The notes under the pieces were generated by a model. It was not told the DNA's origin. It did not search any database and was given only the letters and a program-made list of their open reading frames with translations. Below, one piece after another: positions 31,878-40,436 of a stretch of 64,000 nt of DNA. Origin of the DNA: Streptomyces sp. f51 (GTDB lineage Bacteria > Actinomycetota > Actinomycetes > Streptomycetales > Streptomycetaceae); NCBI RefSeq assembly GCF_037940415.1, contig NZ_CP149798.1:7845001-7909000 (forward strand), in the 5' to 3' direction. Each line of letters starts with the position of its first letter. Positions within the stretch are counted from its first letter, which is position 1. The position numbers and the translations under genes are program-made.

Positions 31878-32347
31878 CGCCTCCCTTTGGACTCGAACCC
31901 ACCCAGTTCCGTCTGACCGCCGCACCCGGCCCGGACGAGGACGTCCTGATCCTGAAGATGCACGGGTTCCTCGACTACGACTACGCCGACTGCTTCCTGG
32001 CTGCCGCGACCGAGCACCTCGAAGGCACACCAGGCCTGCGCGCCCTGCACCTGGACTGCAGCGACCTGGACGGCCTCGACTCCATGGGCCTGGCCATGCT
32101 GCTGATGCTCCACCGCCGCACCACCGCAGCGCACGTCACCCTCTACCTGGACGCCCGGCCCCCGGCCCTCGAGCGGATGCTGGACATCACCGGCACCCTG
32201 GACCACCTCGCCCCCCATCACGCTGCCACGACGAGCGGTCCCGCCGAGCCCCACCGCATGGCATATCGTCATACGTCAGAAGACGACATACGCCTCGACC
32301 GCGCCGGCCAAGGGCACCGGCCCTCCGGATCGGACTCCAGCGGCTGA
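31874..32347 (+). CDS. STAS-domain antagonist, last gene of the cobalamin operon
   Basis: A 157-residue protein. The STAS domain covers about residues 10-115: VLILKMHGFLDYDYADCFLAAATEHL, then LHLDCSDLDGLDSMGLAMLLMLHRR with serine in the DSMG phosphosite position. A disordered polar tail of about 40 residues follows. It is translationally coupled to the cobalamin protein (ATGA at 31874). Predicted substrate of the upstream GAF-PP2C phosphatase. Confidence 0.8.
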   Translation: MTPPFGLEPTQFRLTAAPGPDEDVLILKMHGFLDYDYADCFLAAATEHLEGTPGLRALHLDCSDLDGLDSMGLAMLLMLHRRTTAAHVTLYLDARPPALERMLDITGTLDHLAPHHAATTSGPAEPHRMAYRHTSEDDIRLDRAGQGHRPSGSDSSG

Positions 32348-32407
32348 CGTCCCAACCCTGCGTGTGTCACCGGCATCAGGGACCAGGCACCTCGGATGGG
32401 AACCCGC

Positions 32408-32932
32408 ATGACCGAGCGCACCCGCCCCACCCTCGATCCCCTTCGCGCCGCGGCCCGCCAGGCCGGCAGCATCGCCGAACTCCTCGACGTCATGTGGGAA
32501 CAGGACCGCGACGCCCCACCCCCCTACATCCCCGTCTCCCAGCTCCGCGTGATGTACATCGTCGACCGCGAGAACGGGATACGCATGCGAGCCCTCAACC
32601 GGCTCCTGGGCGCTGCGCCGCCCTCGGTCTGCCGCCTGGTCGACCGCCTCCAGGCCCTCGGCTTCGTCGAACGCCGGCCCTGCCCGGACAGCCGCCGCGA
32701 AATCACGCTCTCCCTGACCGGGGCAGGCCGCAAGCACCTGGCCCGAATCCGTGAACGGCGCGACCACCTCCTGGTCCAGGCCCTCGCCGGCATGCCGAGC
32801 CGGCAGCGCACCGCACTGACCGAAGCCCTCACCGGATTGCAGCAGGCCCTGGTCGACCAGCCCATGCTCCGCCTTGCCCCAGAGGACGTCCCACCCGTCT
32901 CCCTGGCGCGAGACACAGCACGATCCGCCTGA
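32408..32932 (+). CDS. MarR-family transcriptional regulator
   Basis: A 174-residue winged-HTH protein. The HTH is RMRALNRLLGAAPPSVCRLVDRLQALGFVER with wing RPCPDSRREITLSLTGAGRK, flanked by helical dimerisation regions (GSIAELLDVMWEQ; LLVQALAGMPSRQRTALTEAL). ATG at 32408 is preferred (GGGAAC upstream); ATG 32396 is in frame. It follows the STAS gene by 60 bases and may be part of the same transcript; ligand and targets unknown. Confidence 0.8.
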   Translation: MTERTRPTLDPLRAAARQAGSIAELLDVMWEQDRDAPPPYIPVSQLRVMYIVDRENGIRMRALNRLLGAAPPSVCRLVDRLQALGFVERRPCPDSRREITLSLTGAGRKHLARIRERRDHLLVQALAGMPSRQRTALTEALTGLQQALVDQPMLRLAPEDVPPVSLARDTARSA

Positions 32933-33496
32933 CATTCGTACACGCCATCGCAGCAGACCAGTTGTGGCCAAAGGCCGGCAGGCCGAGCCGTATCTCCTCG
33001 CGTTCGCGGCGAGTGCGGCCGAGGGGGAACACCCGGCGGTGTTCTCCAGCCGTACGCTGTGTTGTCTCACCTCGTGTCGCGGCTGAGGGAGCGAAGTGGC
33101 GTACGAATGGCGGCTGTTCCGGGGCAATGATGGCGGAGCGCCCGCAGCCGACTGGCCCGGTGGGACGACCTGGAGGCGCGTGAACGCGCGCTCGGGCTGC
33201 GTGAGCGGCAGCCGATCCTTGCCGGAGGGTGGGGTCGCCCCACGGTTGACGGGCTGGTGCCGCGCCCGGTCGGCGCCGGGAAGCAGCTGGGTGGGTGGCT
33301 TCCGGGACAGCCCCCGACCGGGGGACTTGTGCCGGACCTTGGTGGCCGCGCCGGCCGCGTAGCGCCGCGCCCCGGCGGCTGAACCGGCCGTCACCGCGAC
33401 GAGGCAGGTCACGGTGGAATGGTGGGAAGACGCCCGACGCGGTCGGGAGGCTGCTTGCCGCTCCAGGAAGCGCGGCGCTCCCCATGGCCGACTTCG
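32933..33496. other. Intergenic region with possible gene debris
   Basis: About 560 bases. Near 33096-33370 the plus strand reads AYEWRLFRGNDGGAPAADWPGG and, in a shifted frame, DDLEARERALGLRERQPILAGG. This may be a frameshifted fragment but its family is not recognised. No other feature seen. Confidence 0.35.
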
Positions 33497-35674
33497 TCAT
33501 CCGCCCCGGTGCACGGTGCCTGATCCGTCACCTTCCGCCGCCACGGCAGCCCGCACCCGCTGCTCCTCGCGAGCAGAGGCGACATCCCGTTCCAGGGGGG
33601 TGCGACTCACGGCCGTCGCGAGGTCTTCCAAGGCCCGTTTCTGCAATTCCGCCTCGCGCCGCACGACCGGGCTCCGATTGCCGGCGGCGGCGTCCTCCCA
33701 CGCGAGGAGCGCCTTCTCCACACGCTCCCAGTCCGGATTCCTGTGCTCGCGCACGTCGACTGCTGCCTTCGCGGTGTCGGTCTCCAGGGCCTCGGCGAGC
33801 CGCTGCGCCTCGGGGACGAAACGGCTGTCGTCCTGTGGGACGTGGCTCTCCATGAGCATCACCGCCCGGCCGAACCCCTTCAGCGCCTTTTGCGCCTCCT
33901 CCGCCTCACGCGACGTCAGACCCCTGGGGCGGACCGGTTCCTGCCTTGCCCGGTCGTATGCCTCCTGCCAGGCGGCACGTGCCTCCCTGCTCGCCAGCAG
34001 TGCCCTGCGCAGGGCGGCGTGATGCTCCTGGGTCGGTTCGGCGTAGCTGCGGAGCACCGCGGCCGCGTAGCGGCCGTTGGCGGCGAGCCAGTCCGCAAGC
34101 CGGCCCGGCAGCCGGGGCGTCTCCCACGCGGGGAACACGACGTAGGCCAGCATGGCCAGGGCCCCGCCGAGCAGGGTGAGCACCACCCGCTCCGGGACCG
34201 TCTGCTCCCATGTCTGGCCGCCCATGCCGAGCAGGAAGACGACGTACGCGGCGGTGAAGCACTGGGAGTAGGCGTAGCCGGTACGGATCATCGTGTACGA
34301 CAGGCCCGCGAAGACCACCGCCAGCGCGCCGAACACATGGGCGTCCGGGCCCAGGGCCCGCACCATCCCGGTGGCGAGCGCGACCCCCGCCAGGGTCCCG
34401 GCGAGACGGGCCACCGCGCGCGCGTACGTCCGGTGGAAGTCCGGCCGCATCACCATCACCGAGGCGATGGGCGCCCAGTAGCTGTGGCCCAGGGGCAGCC
34501 GGGCGGCGATCAGGTAGCCGAGCGTGGCCACTGCCGCCAGGCGGACGGCGTGCCGGAACACCGGCGAGTCCCGGCGGAGCTCGCGGCGGACCGCCTGGGC
34601 GACGACCGGGACAAGCCGGAGCATTGTCGGGCGCACCAGGAACTGAGCGCCGGCAGGGCCGGGCGGCGTTGGCGTCTTCTCGGGCGCATCGCCGCTTCCG
34701 GCGATCTCCAGCGCCTCGCCGAGCAGTTGTACGAGCCGCTCGGCCGTTTGCCGCGCGGGCCCCTCCAATACCTCGTGCTCCTCGTCGATACGCAGGACGG
34801 CCGTGCTCCTGGTCGGCACCTCGGCGGGAGTGCCGTGGCGGATCGAACGGGCGGCCGCATCCAGGACGTCGGCGGCCGCGTCGAGCAACTCCCCCGCGCG
34901 GTCCCGCCCGGGTCCCTCCGCCGGGGCGCCGACGTCCGGGTCGGCGAGCGCGGCGATGACCGGCCGAATACGCTCGGCGAGTCCTCGGGGGCCGTGCAGG
35001 ACGGGGGGACGGGTGCGGGCCTGTGACGGCGTCACGGCGGCCGCGTCCCGGGCCGTCATCAGCGGCTCCGGGTCGAACGGGGCCGTCGGGTCGTGCCGCA
35101 GCCGGCGGGCGTAGTCCGCCAGTGCGGCTAGGGCGTCGGCGAGCGCGTCACGATGCGCCCCCCAACGGCGGATCGGGAACAGTAAGATCAGCACGGCTTG
35201 CACCACGCCTCCGAGCGCGATGACCCCGGCGTGCTCCAGGGCTCGCTCGACGCTCGTGGGCAGGGTGATGGTCACCAGCATGCTTCCGACGGTCGTCGCT
35301 GCGACGATCCCAGCGGTCGGTCCGACGGCCCAGGCCATCCCCGCGGCGAAGGCCCATACGGCCAGCAGCGGGAGGAACGTCACGAGTCGTCCCGCGGCCA
35401 GGTAGCCCACGAAGGTGCTGAGTGCCAGACCCGCGCCGGCGCCGAGCGCGATCACCTTGCGCGGACGCCAGGTGCGCTGGAAGGTGGCCCCACCCGCGGA
35501 GTAGGCACCGAGGGCGGCGGACGCGGCGTACGCAGGGGAGACGAGCCACAGTGCCGGCCCGACGACGATCGCCACCCCAGCGGCCGTGCGCAGCGCGAGC
35601 AGGAACTCCAGTCGCGTCTCCTCGATCGTGAGCCCGGATTGCACGACCTCTCCGAAGGCCCGCAGCCACGTCAC
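33497..35674 (-). CDS. FUSC-family membrane protein
   Basis: A 725-residue protein of the fusaric-acid-resistance/YccS type. It has two membrane blocks (about 20-165, e.g. VGPALWLVSPAYAASAALGAYSAGG and GMAWAVGPTAGIVAATTVGSMLV; about 385-530, e.g. YLIAARLPLGHSYWAPIASVMVMRP, GALAMLAYVVFPAW), each followed by a cytosolic helical region. Family members are putative efflux or aromatic-acid export systems. GTG at 35674 starts the frame. The GTGA overlap with a 16-codon upstream frame suggests coupled translation. The IS element lies directly upstream. Confidence 0.75.
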   Translation of the reverse strand: MTWLRAFGEVVQSGLTIEETRLEFLLALRTAAGVAIVVGPALWLVSPAYAASAALGAYSAGGATFQRTWRPRKVIALGAGAGLALSTFVGYLAAGRLVTFLPLLAVWAFAAGMAWAVGPTAGIVAATTVGSMLVTITLPTSVERALEHAGVIALGGVVQAVLILLFPIRRWGAHRDALADALAALADYARRLRHDPTAPFDPEPLMTARDAAAVTPSQARTRPPVLHGPRGLAERIRPVIAALADPDVGAPAEGPGRDRAGELLDAAADVLDAAARSIRHGTPAEVPTRSTAVLRIDEEHEVLEGPARQTAERLVQLLGEALEIAGSGDAPEKTPTPPGPAGAQFLVRPTMLRLVPVVAQAVRRELRRDSPVFRHAVRLAAVATLGYLIAARLPLGHSYWAPIASVMVMRPDFHRTYARAVARLAGTLAGVALATGMVRALGPDAHVFGALAVVFAGLSYTMIRTGYAYSQCFTAAYVVFLLGMGGQTWEQTVPERVVLTLLGGALAMLAYVVFPAWETPRLPGRLADWLAANGRYAAAVLRSYAEPTQEHHAALRRALLASREARAAWQEAYDRARQEPVRPRGLTSREAEEAQKALKGFGRAVMLMESHVPQDDSRFVPEAQRLAEALETDTAKAAVDVREHRNPDWERVEKALLAWEDAAAGNRSPVVRREAELQKRALEDLATAVSRTPLERDVASAREEQRVRAAVAAEGDGSGTVHRGG

Positions 35675-35721
35675 GGGTGTGAGCCTGGCCGGAACACCTT
35701 GCCGGGGCGCATCGGCCTCAT
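35671..35721 (-). CDS. Putative 16-residue leader peptide coupled to FUSC
   Basis: ATG at 35721 follows an AAGGAG contributed by the left end of the IS element. The frame MRPMRPGKVFRPGSHP ends in a TGA that overlaps the GTG start of the FUSC gene (GTGA). The arrangement would let ribosomes loaded at the IS-derived site reach the FUSC start. Coding evidence is the geometry only. Confidence 0.4.
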   Translation of the reverse strand: MRPMRPGKVFRPGSHP

Positions 35722-37142
35722 CAGGTCTCCTTCGTGGATACCCCGGCCTTCAGGCCGGGGAGGGAACGAAGCTCCTGCGGAGCAGGGCAGGGAAGGCCGG
35801 TTCGCCTCTTGGGCGGAGCGGCGTTGTCAGTGGTGGTCGTTAGGTTGGTCGCGTGTATCTGCGGTATTCCTTCCGGCTCGTGCCGACGCCGGGTCAGTGC
35901 ATCGCGCTGGCCCGTACGTTGGGCTGTGCCCGGGTGGTCTACAACGATGCGCTGGCCGCGAGGAAGGCCGCCTACCGGGCGGACGGGTCGCGGATCGCGG
36001 CGGGTGTGCTGGCGAAGCGGGTGATCACGGAGGCGAAGAGGACGCCCGAGCGGGCGTGGCTGGCGGAGGTGTCGGTGGACGCCTTGCAGTCTTCTCTTCG
36101 TGATCTCGATACGGCGTACGCGAATTTCTTCGCGTCGGTGTCGGGCAAGCGGCCGGGGCGCCGTATGGGGCTTCCGGTGTTCAAGTCGAAGAGGGACAGC
36201 CGGCAGGGCGTCCGTTTCTCCAGGAACGGGTTCCGGCTGCGGGGCAACGGGCGGCTGAACCTCGCGAAGATCGGGGACGTGCGAGTGCGCTGGTCGCGTT
36301 CGCTGCCGTCGGCTCCCTCCTCGGTGACTGTGCTCAAGGATCCGTCGGGCCGGTACTTCGCGAGTTTCGTCGTTCAGGTCGAGCCCGAGCCGCTCGCGCC
36401 CGTCACGTCCGAGGTCGGTATCGACCTGGGGCTGATGCTCCCCCAGACTCCGTCCGGGGGGACCCCCATCGCCGTTCTGTCCGACGGGCGGGTGATCGAC
36501 AATCCCCGCTTCCTGCGGCGTGCCGAGCGTCGGCTGAACAAGGCGCAGCGGGCGTTGAGCCGCAAGGCGAAGGGGTCGAGGAACCGGGCCAAGGCCCGGC
36601 TGAAGGTCGCCCGGGCGCACGCCCGGGTGGCCGATGCGCGCAGAAACTGGTGCCATCAGAGTGCTTCGAGGCTGGTCCGCGACAACCAAGCGGTCTACCT
36701 CGAAGACCTGGCGGTCTCCGGTCTCGCACGCACCCGCATGGCCAAGTCTGTGCACGACGCGGCATGGGGCATGTTCCGCCGCGTGCTGGAGGAGAAGGCG
36801 GCCCGCTACGGCCGGCACGTCGGCATCGTCTCCCGCTGGCTGCCCTCCTCGCAGACGTGCTCGGTGTGCTGGGTCGTGGACGGGACGAAGCCGCTGCACG
36901 TGCGTATCTGGCGGTGCGAGGGCTGCGGTACTGAGCATGATCGTGACCTCAATGCGTCGCGTGTGATCCTCGCCGCCGGGCAGGCGGAGAGGCTAAACGC
37001 CCCTGGAGGGCCGGTCAGTCCTGGAGTGGAAATCCCACGCCGGGCACGGCCCGTTGAACGGGGAACCCACCCGAAGGCCCAGCCGGTCACCACCGGCAGC
37101 CAGGCGGGAATCCCCGCCCTTTAGGACGGGGAGGATGTCAAT
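35722..37142 (+). mobile_element. Complete TnpB-only IS200/IS605-type element
   Basis: The left end begins after CTCAT with caggtctccttcgtgg and a CCCCGGCCTTCAGGCCGGGG hairpin. The right end has a CCCCGCCCTTTAGGACGGGG hairpin and terminal GATGTCAA. Hairpin ends and absence of terminal inverted repeats fit IS200/IS605 single-strand transposons. It carries tnpB and no tnpA, so it depends on a transposase elsewhere. The right-end region overlaps the tnpB 3' end, where omega RNA is usually encoded. Confidence 0.85.
35853..37124 (+). CDS. tnpB: TnpB RNA-guided nuclease family protein
   Basis: A 423-residue TnpB. The N-terminal OrfB_IS605 region is LRYSFRLVPTPGQCIALARTLGCARVVYND. The RuvC motifs are GIDLGL (Asp), YLEDLAVSGLARTR (Glu) and HDRDLNAS (Asp). 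The zinc finger uses CSVC and CEGC. Right after the first RuvC Asp an unusual run MLPQTPSGGTP interrupts the normal GIDLGLxxFAVLSDG sequence. It is encoded by a palindromic insertion at about 36433-36468. TnpB uses RNA from the element's right end to cut target DNA. Whether this copy is active is doubtful. Confidence 0.85.
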   Translation: MYLRYSFRLVPTPGQCIALARTLGCARVVYNDALAARKAAYRADGSRIAAGVLAKRVITEAKRTPERAWLAEVSVDALQSSLRDLDTAYANFFASVSGKRPGRRMGLPVFKSKRDSRQGVRFSRNGFRLRGNGRLNLAKIGDVRVRWSRSLPSAPSSVTVLKDPSGRYFASFVVQVEPEPLAPVTSEVGIDLGLMLPQTPSGGTPIAVLSDGRVIDNPRFLRRAERRLNKAQRALSRKAKGSRNRAKARLKVARAHARVADARRNWCHQSASRLVRDNQAVYLEDLAVSGLARTRMAKSVHDAAWGMFRRVLEEKAARYGRHVGIVSRWLPSSQTCSVCWVVDGTKPLHVRIWRCEGCGTEHDRDLNASRVILAAGQAERLNAPGGPVSPGVEIPRRARPVERGTHPKAQPVTTGSQAGIPAL

Positions 37143-37179
37143 GAGGTGAAGCAACCGTCGGGCAGGGAAGCCTCCCACA

Positions 37180-37217
37180 CGCCCAGCGAACAGGCTCGAG
37201 GGCCTGTTCGCTGGGCG
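37180..37217. terminator. 16-bp perfect hairpin
   Basis: CGCCCAGCGAACAGGC, loop TCGAGG, exact complement. It lies between the IS right end and the formaldehyde dehydrogenase stop codon. Likely terminator for the convergent dehydrogenase transcript. Confidence 0.7.
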
Positions 37218-37373
37218 GCGTGCAGACACTGCGGACACTGCCCAGCGTCCGCCGTCCGTCCTTTCCTACCGGGCCGGAGTGCGTGCAATTGCCGTTTGGT
37301 CAGGTCCGACCGGAGCGTGGGCCATTGCCCCAGCCGCGGCCGGAGTATGGGCGGGACGGCAGCTCCGGGGCGC

Positions 37374-38549
37374 CTACCGCTTATGACCGTTCCCATGTCC
37401 GTTCGGATGCAGGACCACCTTGGTCCAGCCCTCGTCGCGTGCGTCGAAGTGCTCGTAGGCGGTGGGGGCCTCGTCCAGGCTGAGTTCGTGGGAGACGACG
37501 AAGCTCGGCTTCGCCTTCCCGCCGGCGATCAGATCTCGCAGCGCCCGGTTGTACCTCTTTACCGGTGCCTGCCCGGTGCCCATGCGCTGGCCCTTGAACC
37601 ACATCATGCCGAAGTCGATGGGGACCTTGCCCTGAGCCTCCAGTTCGCCCTGGGCCTCCGCGCCGCCGGGGTCCTGGGGCAGGAACACGCCCACCACGCC
37701 GATGTCGCCCGTGAACCTGACCGAGTCGATCAGTCCGTTGAGCGTGAGGCTGGCGTCCTCGTGTCCCTCGGGATCGTGCGCCTGATAGCCGACGCACTCA
37801 CAGCCGTTGTCGGCGCCCAGACCGAGGGTGGCCTCCTTGACGACCTCCGTCGGCTTCTGCTCAGCGGTGTTGATCGGGATGGCCCCGATCTCCTCCGCCT
37901 TGCGCAGCCGGTCGGGCTGGTGGTCGGCCACCCAGACACGCCCGGCGCCCTTGAGGAGGGCGGAGTAGGCCGCCATCAGTCCGACAGGGCCGGCCCCGAA
38001 GACGATCGTCTGGTCACCCGGCTTGACGTGGGCCATCTCGGTGGCGTGATAGCCGGTGGGGAAGATGTCGGCGAGCATCACGTAGTCGGTCTGCCGCTCG
38101 GCGGCGTCTTCACCTAGACGCAGCGCGTTGAAGTCGCCATAGGGCACACGCAGGAGTTCCGCCTGGCCGCCCTGGTAGGGGCCCATGTCGGCGAATCCGT
38201 AGGCGGCTCCGGCGAGAGCCGGTTCCGGCTGCATGGTCAGGCAGTAGTTGGTCAGCCCCCGCTCGCACTGCTTGCAGAAGCCGCAGGCGATGTTGAAGGG
38301 CAGGACCACATACTCGCCGACCTGGACCTTGCGGACGGCCGAACCGACCTCCACGACCTGGCCCATGTTCTCGTGTCCCAGGGTGCGGCCGGACTCGAAC
38401 GAGGTGCGGCCCTCGTACATGTGCAGGTCCGAACCGCAGATGTTGGTGGTGGTGATCTTGACGATGATGTCGCAGGGATGCTCGGTCTTTGCGTCCGGTA
38501 CGTCCTTCACGGTGACCGTTCGCGGGCCTTCGTATACAGCTGCTTTCAT
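37374..38549 (-). CDS. fdhA: Glutathione-independent formaldehyde dehydrogenase (zinc alcohol dehydrogenase family)
   Basis: A 391-residue zinc-dependent medium-chain dehydrogenase that oxidises formaldehyde with tightly bound NAD. The catalytic zinc region is CGSDLHMYEGRT with GHENMGQVVEVG. Structural zinc cysteines are in CGFCKQCERGLTNYC. The nucleotide fold is IVFGAGPVGLMAAY followed by VWVADHQPDRL. The long insert and the WFKGQRMGTGQAPVK stretch are typical of the PFDH subgroup. The start at 38549 follows GAAGGAAG. Transcribed alone. Confidence 0.85.
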   Translation of the reverse strand: MKAAVYEGPRTVTVKDVPDAKTEHPCDIIVKITTTNICGSDLHMYEGRTSFESGRTLGHENMGQVVEVGSAVRKVQVGEYVVLPFNIACGFCKQCERGLTNYCLTMQPEPALAGAAYGFADMGPYQGGQAELLRVPYGDFNALRLGEDAAERQTDYVMLADIFPTGYHATEMAHVKPGDQTIVFGAGPVGLMAAYSALLKGAGRVWVADHQPDRLRKAEEIGAIPINTAEQKPTEVVKEATLGLGADNGCECVGYQAHDPEGHEDASLTLNGLIDSVRFTGDIGVVGVFLPQDPGGAEAQGELEAQGKVPIDFGMMWFKGQRMGTGQAPVKRYNRALRDLIAGGKAKPSFVVSHELSLDEAPTAYEHFDARDEGWTKVVLHPNGHGNGHKR

Positions 38550-38853
38550 GATCGCTTCCTTCGGTGCTGAGGCATGACCGCAGCACGGGTGCGATGGAGA
38601 GGTACCGAGCCCGACTCCCGGGGTTGGTGCGACGGGGTCGGTGGCTCCGGAGTGCCTCTGTGGGCCGTTCACCCGGTTCAGGTGGAACGGCGGTGCCGCC
38701 GTGGGCCTGCCCGGCGGAGCTTCGGCGCTCCGGCGGCGTGCCTTCCGGGTCCCCGTCAGCCCTTGGCGCGAAACGACTACGCACCGATCGATCAGTGGAA
38801 TCTTCGTACGCGGACGGCCACCAGCCATCGGCGAATCCGACTCGGGTCTCCAG
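38550..38853. other. Intergenic region, nothing recognised
   Basis: About 300 bases between two minus-strand genes. No gene or clear hairpin seen. Confidence 0.5.
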
Positions 38854-39975
38854 CTAGTCGCCGTCGTTGTCTTGGAGCATTTGGCGGCGCTCCTGTTCGC
38901 GCTTGGAGTAGGCGGCTGCCCGGATCGCCTCGTCGCTCTCCAACCCTGATCCCAGCGCCCCGCCCACCGTGGCGACCGAAGCGACGAACCAGGACAACGT
39001 CCAGTATTCCGTGGCGTCAAGCGGGGTTCGTGTCGTGGAGGCGAACACTTGGCCGTTGAGGATGAACAGGGCCCACACCAAGTTGATGACGATCAGACCC
39101 GCGTAGCAGACGAGCACCCCGATGCCCACGGTCATGACCGTCGAGGCGTTGTAGAGCCCCGCCTTTTGCCTCGCCTCCTTCGAGGTCTCTGCCGATCGAT
39201 GCCACAGCTGCGCGTCCACGATCAGCCAGCCGCTCATGAGCGCGACGGACCCGACCGTGGCGATCACGAGGCGTGGCGCGCTCAGGGACTCGGCCAGGCT
39301 CCAGATGGTGGAGTTCACCGTGGCGGCTACTCCTGTGGCGAGTGCGGCCGCCAGGGCTTTCGACAAGCCGGGCACCAGGCGCCACGGCCGGTTGGCGCGG
39401 ACCATACCGAGGAGCACCCTGAGGTAACCGCGCGGTCCGCTGACGACATACCGAAGATCAGCGGTCTCCTCCTCACCGACGTGGCCCGGGTGGATAGGCG
39501 CGAGGCGGCTGACGAAGGGCCCTAGAAGCGGCTGACTCCGAGGAAGTCCCTCAGCCCCGGTGTCCCGGGGGCCCGTCAAGCTGAGCACGGCTTCTTCCAC
39601 GGCCCGCCGGGCTCTCGTCTGCAGACGCAAGCCCCCCAGCGTAGGAAGGGACAGCAGGGCCAAGCCGTGTTCGTGACTCAGATCCAGAACGAGCTTGCGC
39701 CCGTGTGAGTGCAGCGGAAGGTCGGTGAGGGCCACGACGATGTCCCAACTCTCCGCTCTTCCGCGGTCCATGATCCGGCGCATCAAGGTGGGCTGGTCCT
39801 CGGTCCCTGCGGTGAACGGCTCACTGACCACCTCGACGTCGAACCGTTGCCCCTGGCCTGACTTGTCGGCGAGCCGAGCGGGAAGTATCCGTGCCATGCG
39901 CTGCGCGATCTCCGTGGGCGCGTCCGGATCCGACAGGAGAGCCACGACCGTAACGCCCTGAGACGACACCCGCAT
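38854..39975 (-). CDS. Predicted membrane protein with soluble N-terminal domain
   Basis: A 373-residue protein of unknown family. Residues 1-190 form a soluble alpha/beta domain (GVTVVALLSDPDAPTEIAQRMARILP, WDIVVALTDLPLHSHGRKLVLDL, GLALLSLPTLGGL). About four to five membrane helices follow (ALAAALATGVAATVNSTIW, VIATVGSVALMSGWLIV, TVMTVGIGVLVCYAGLIVINLVWALFIL, WFVASVATVGGALGSGL), then a short charged tail (KREQERRQMLQDNDGD). The start at 39975 follows GAGGGAG. Probably monocistronic. Confidence 0.65.
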   Translation of the reverse strand: MRVSSQGVTVVALLSDPDAPTEIAQRMARILPARLADKSGQGQRFDVEVVSEPFTAGTEDQPTLMRRIMDRGRAESWDIVVALTDLPLHSHGRKLVLDLSHEHGLALLSLPTLGGLRLQTRARRAVEEAVLSLTGPRDTGAEGLPRSQPLLGPFVSRLAPIHPGHVGEEETADLRYVVSGPRGYLRVLLGMVRANRPWRLVPGLSKALAAALATGVAATVNSTIWSLAESLSAPRLVIATVGSVALMSGWLIVDAQLWHRSAETSKEARQKAGLYNASTVMTVGIGVLVCYAGLIVINLVWALFILNGQVFASTTRTPLDATEYWTLSWFVASVATVGGALGSGLESDEAIRAAAYSKREQERRQMLQDNDGD

Positions 39976-40436
39976 GACTCCCTCTCGTCGGCTGCCCCCG
40001 CGATCGCCCGTACCCACAGGATGCCCCCGAGGCATCGCCGACGCCGCGGGACACGCTGGCCCCTGCCGGCAGGGGCAAGGCGGTCGGTCAGGTCTCCCGG
40101 TCCTCCCCACACAGGGCCTGTTCCACCCCGGGCCACGGTTGCGTGCGCCACCGGGAGGCGAGCCACCGCGTTCGCGAAGGGCGCCGGCAGCAGAACAGGC
40201 CAAGGCCCCGACCGGTTCGGGGGATCCCCAGCCGGGGCCGATCGAGAGTGGGCGCGAAGGGCGGTCGCCTCGCGGCGGGGGCTCCAAAGGCCTTCACGCC
40301 CACGCTCGGATCACCGGTGAAGCCCCTCGAAGGTTCCCTGGGAGCGCCTCGTACCGGGATTCTCCGGACGCTCGTGTGAGCGGGGCCAGGTGTCGGCGCC
40401 TGTCGCGCGGTTCCCGGCACGATCAGGTAATCAGGA
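39976..40436. other. Divergent intergenic region
   Basis: About 460 bases between the membrane protein and the UvrA paralogue. Frames here have no coding support. It must contain both promoters; none assigned. Confidence 0.5.

Noticed and set aside
33096-33370. Possible integrase fragment
   Set aside because: Short, frameshifted and without tyrosine-recombinase catalytic residues; left as unidentified debris.
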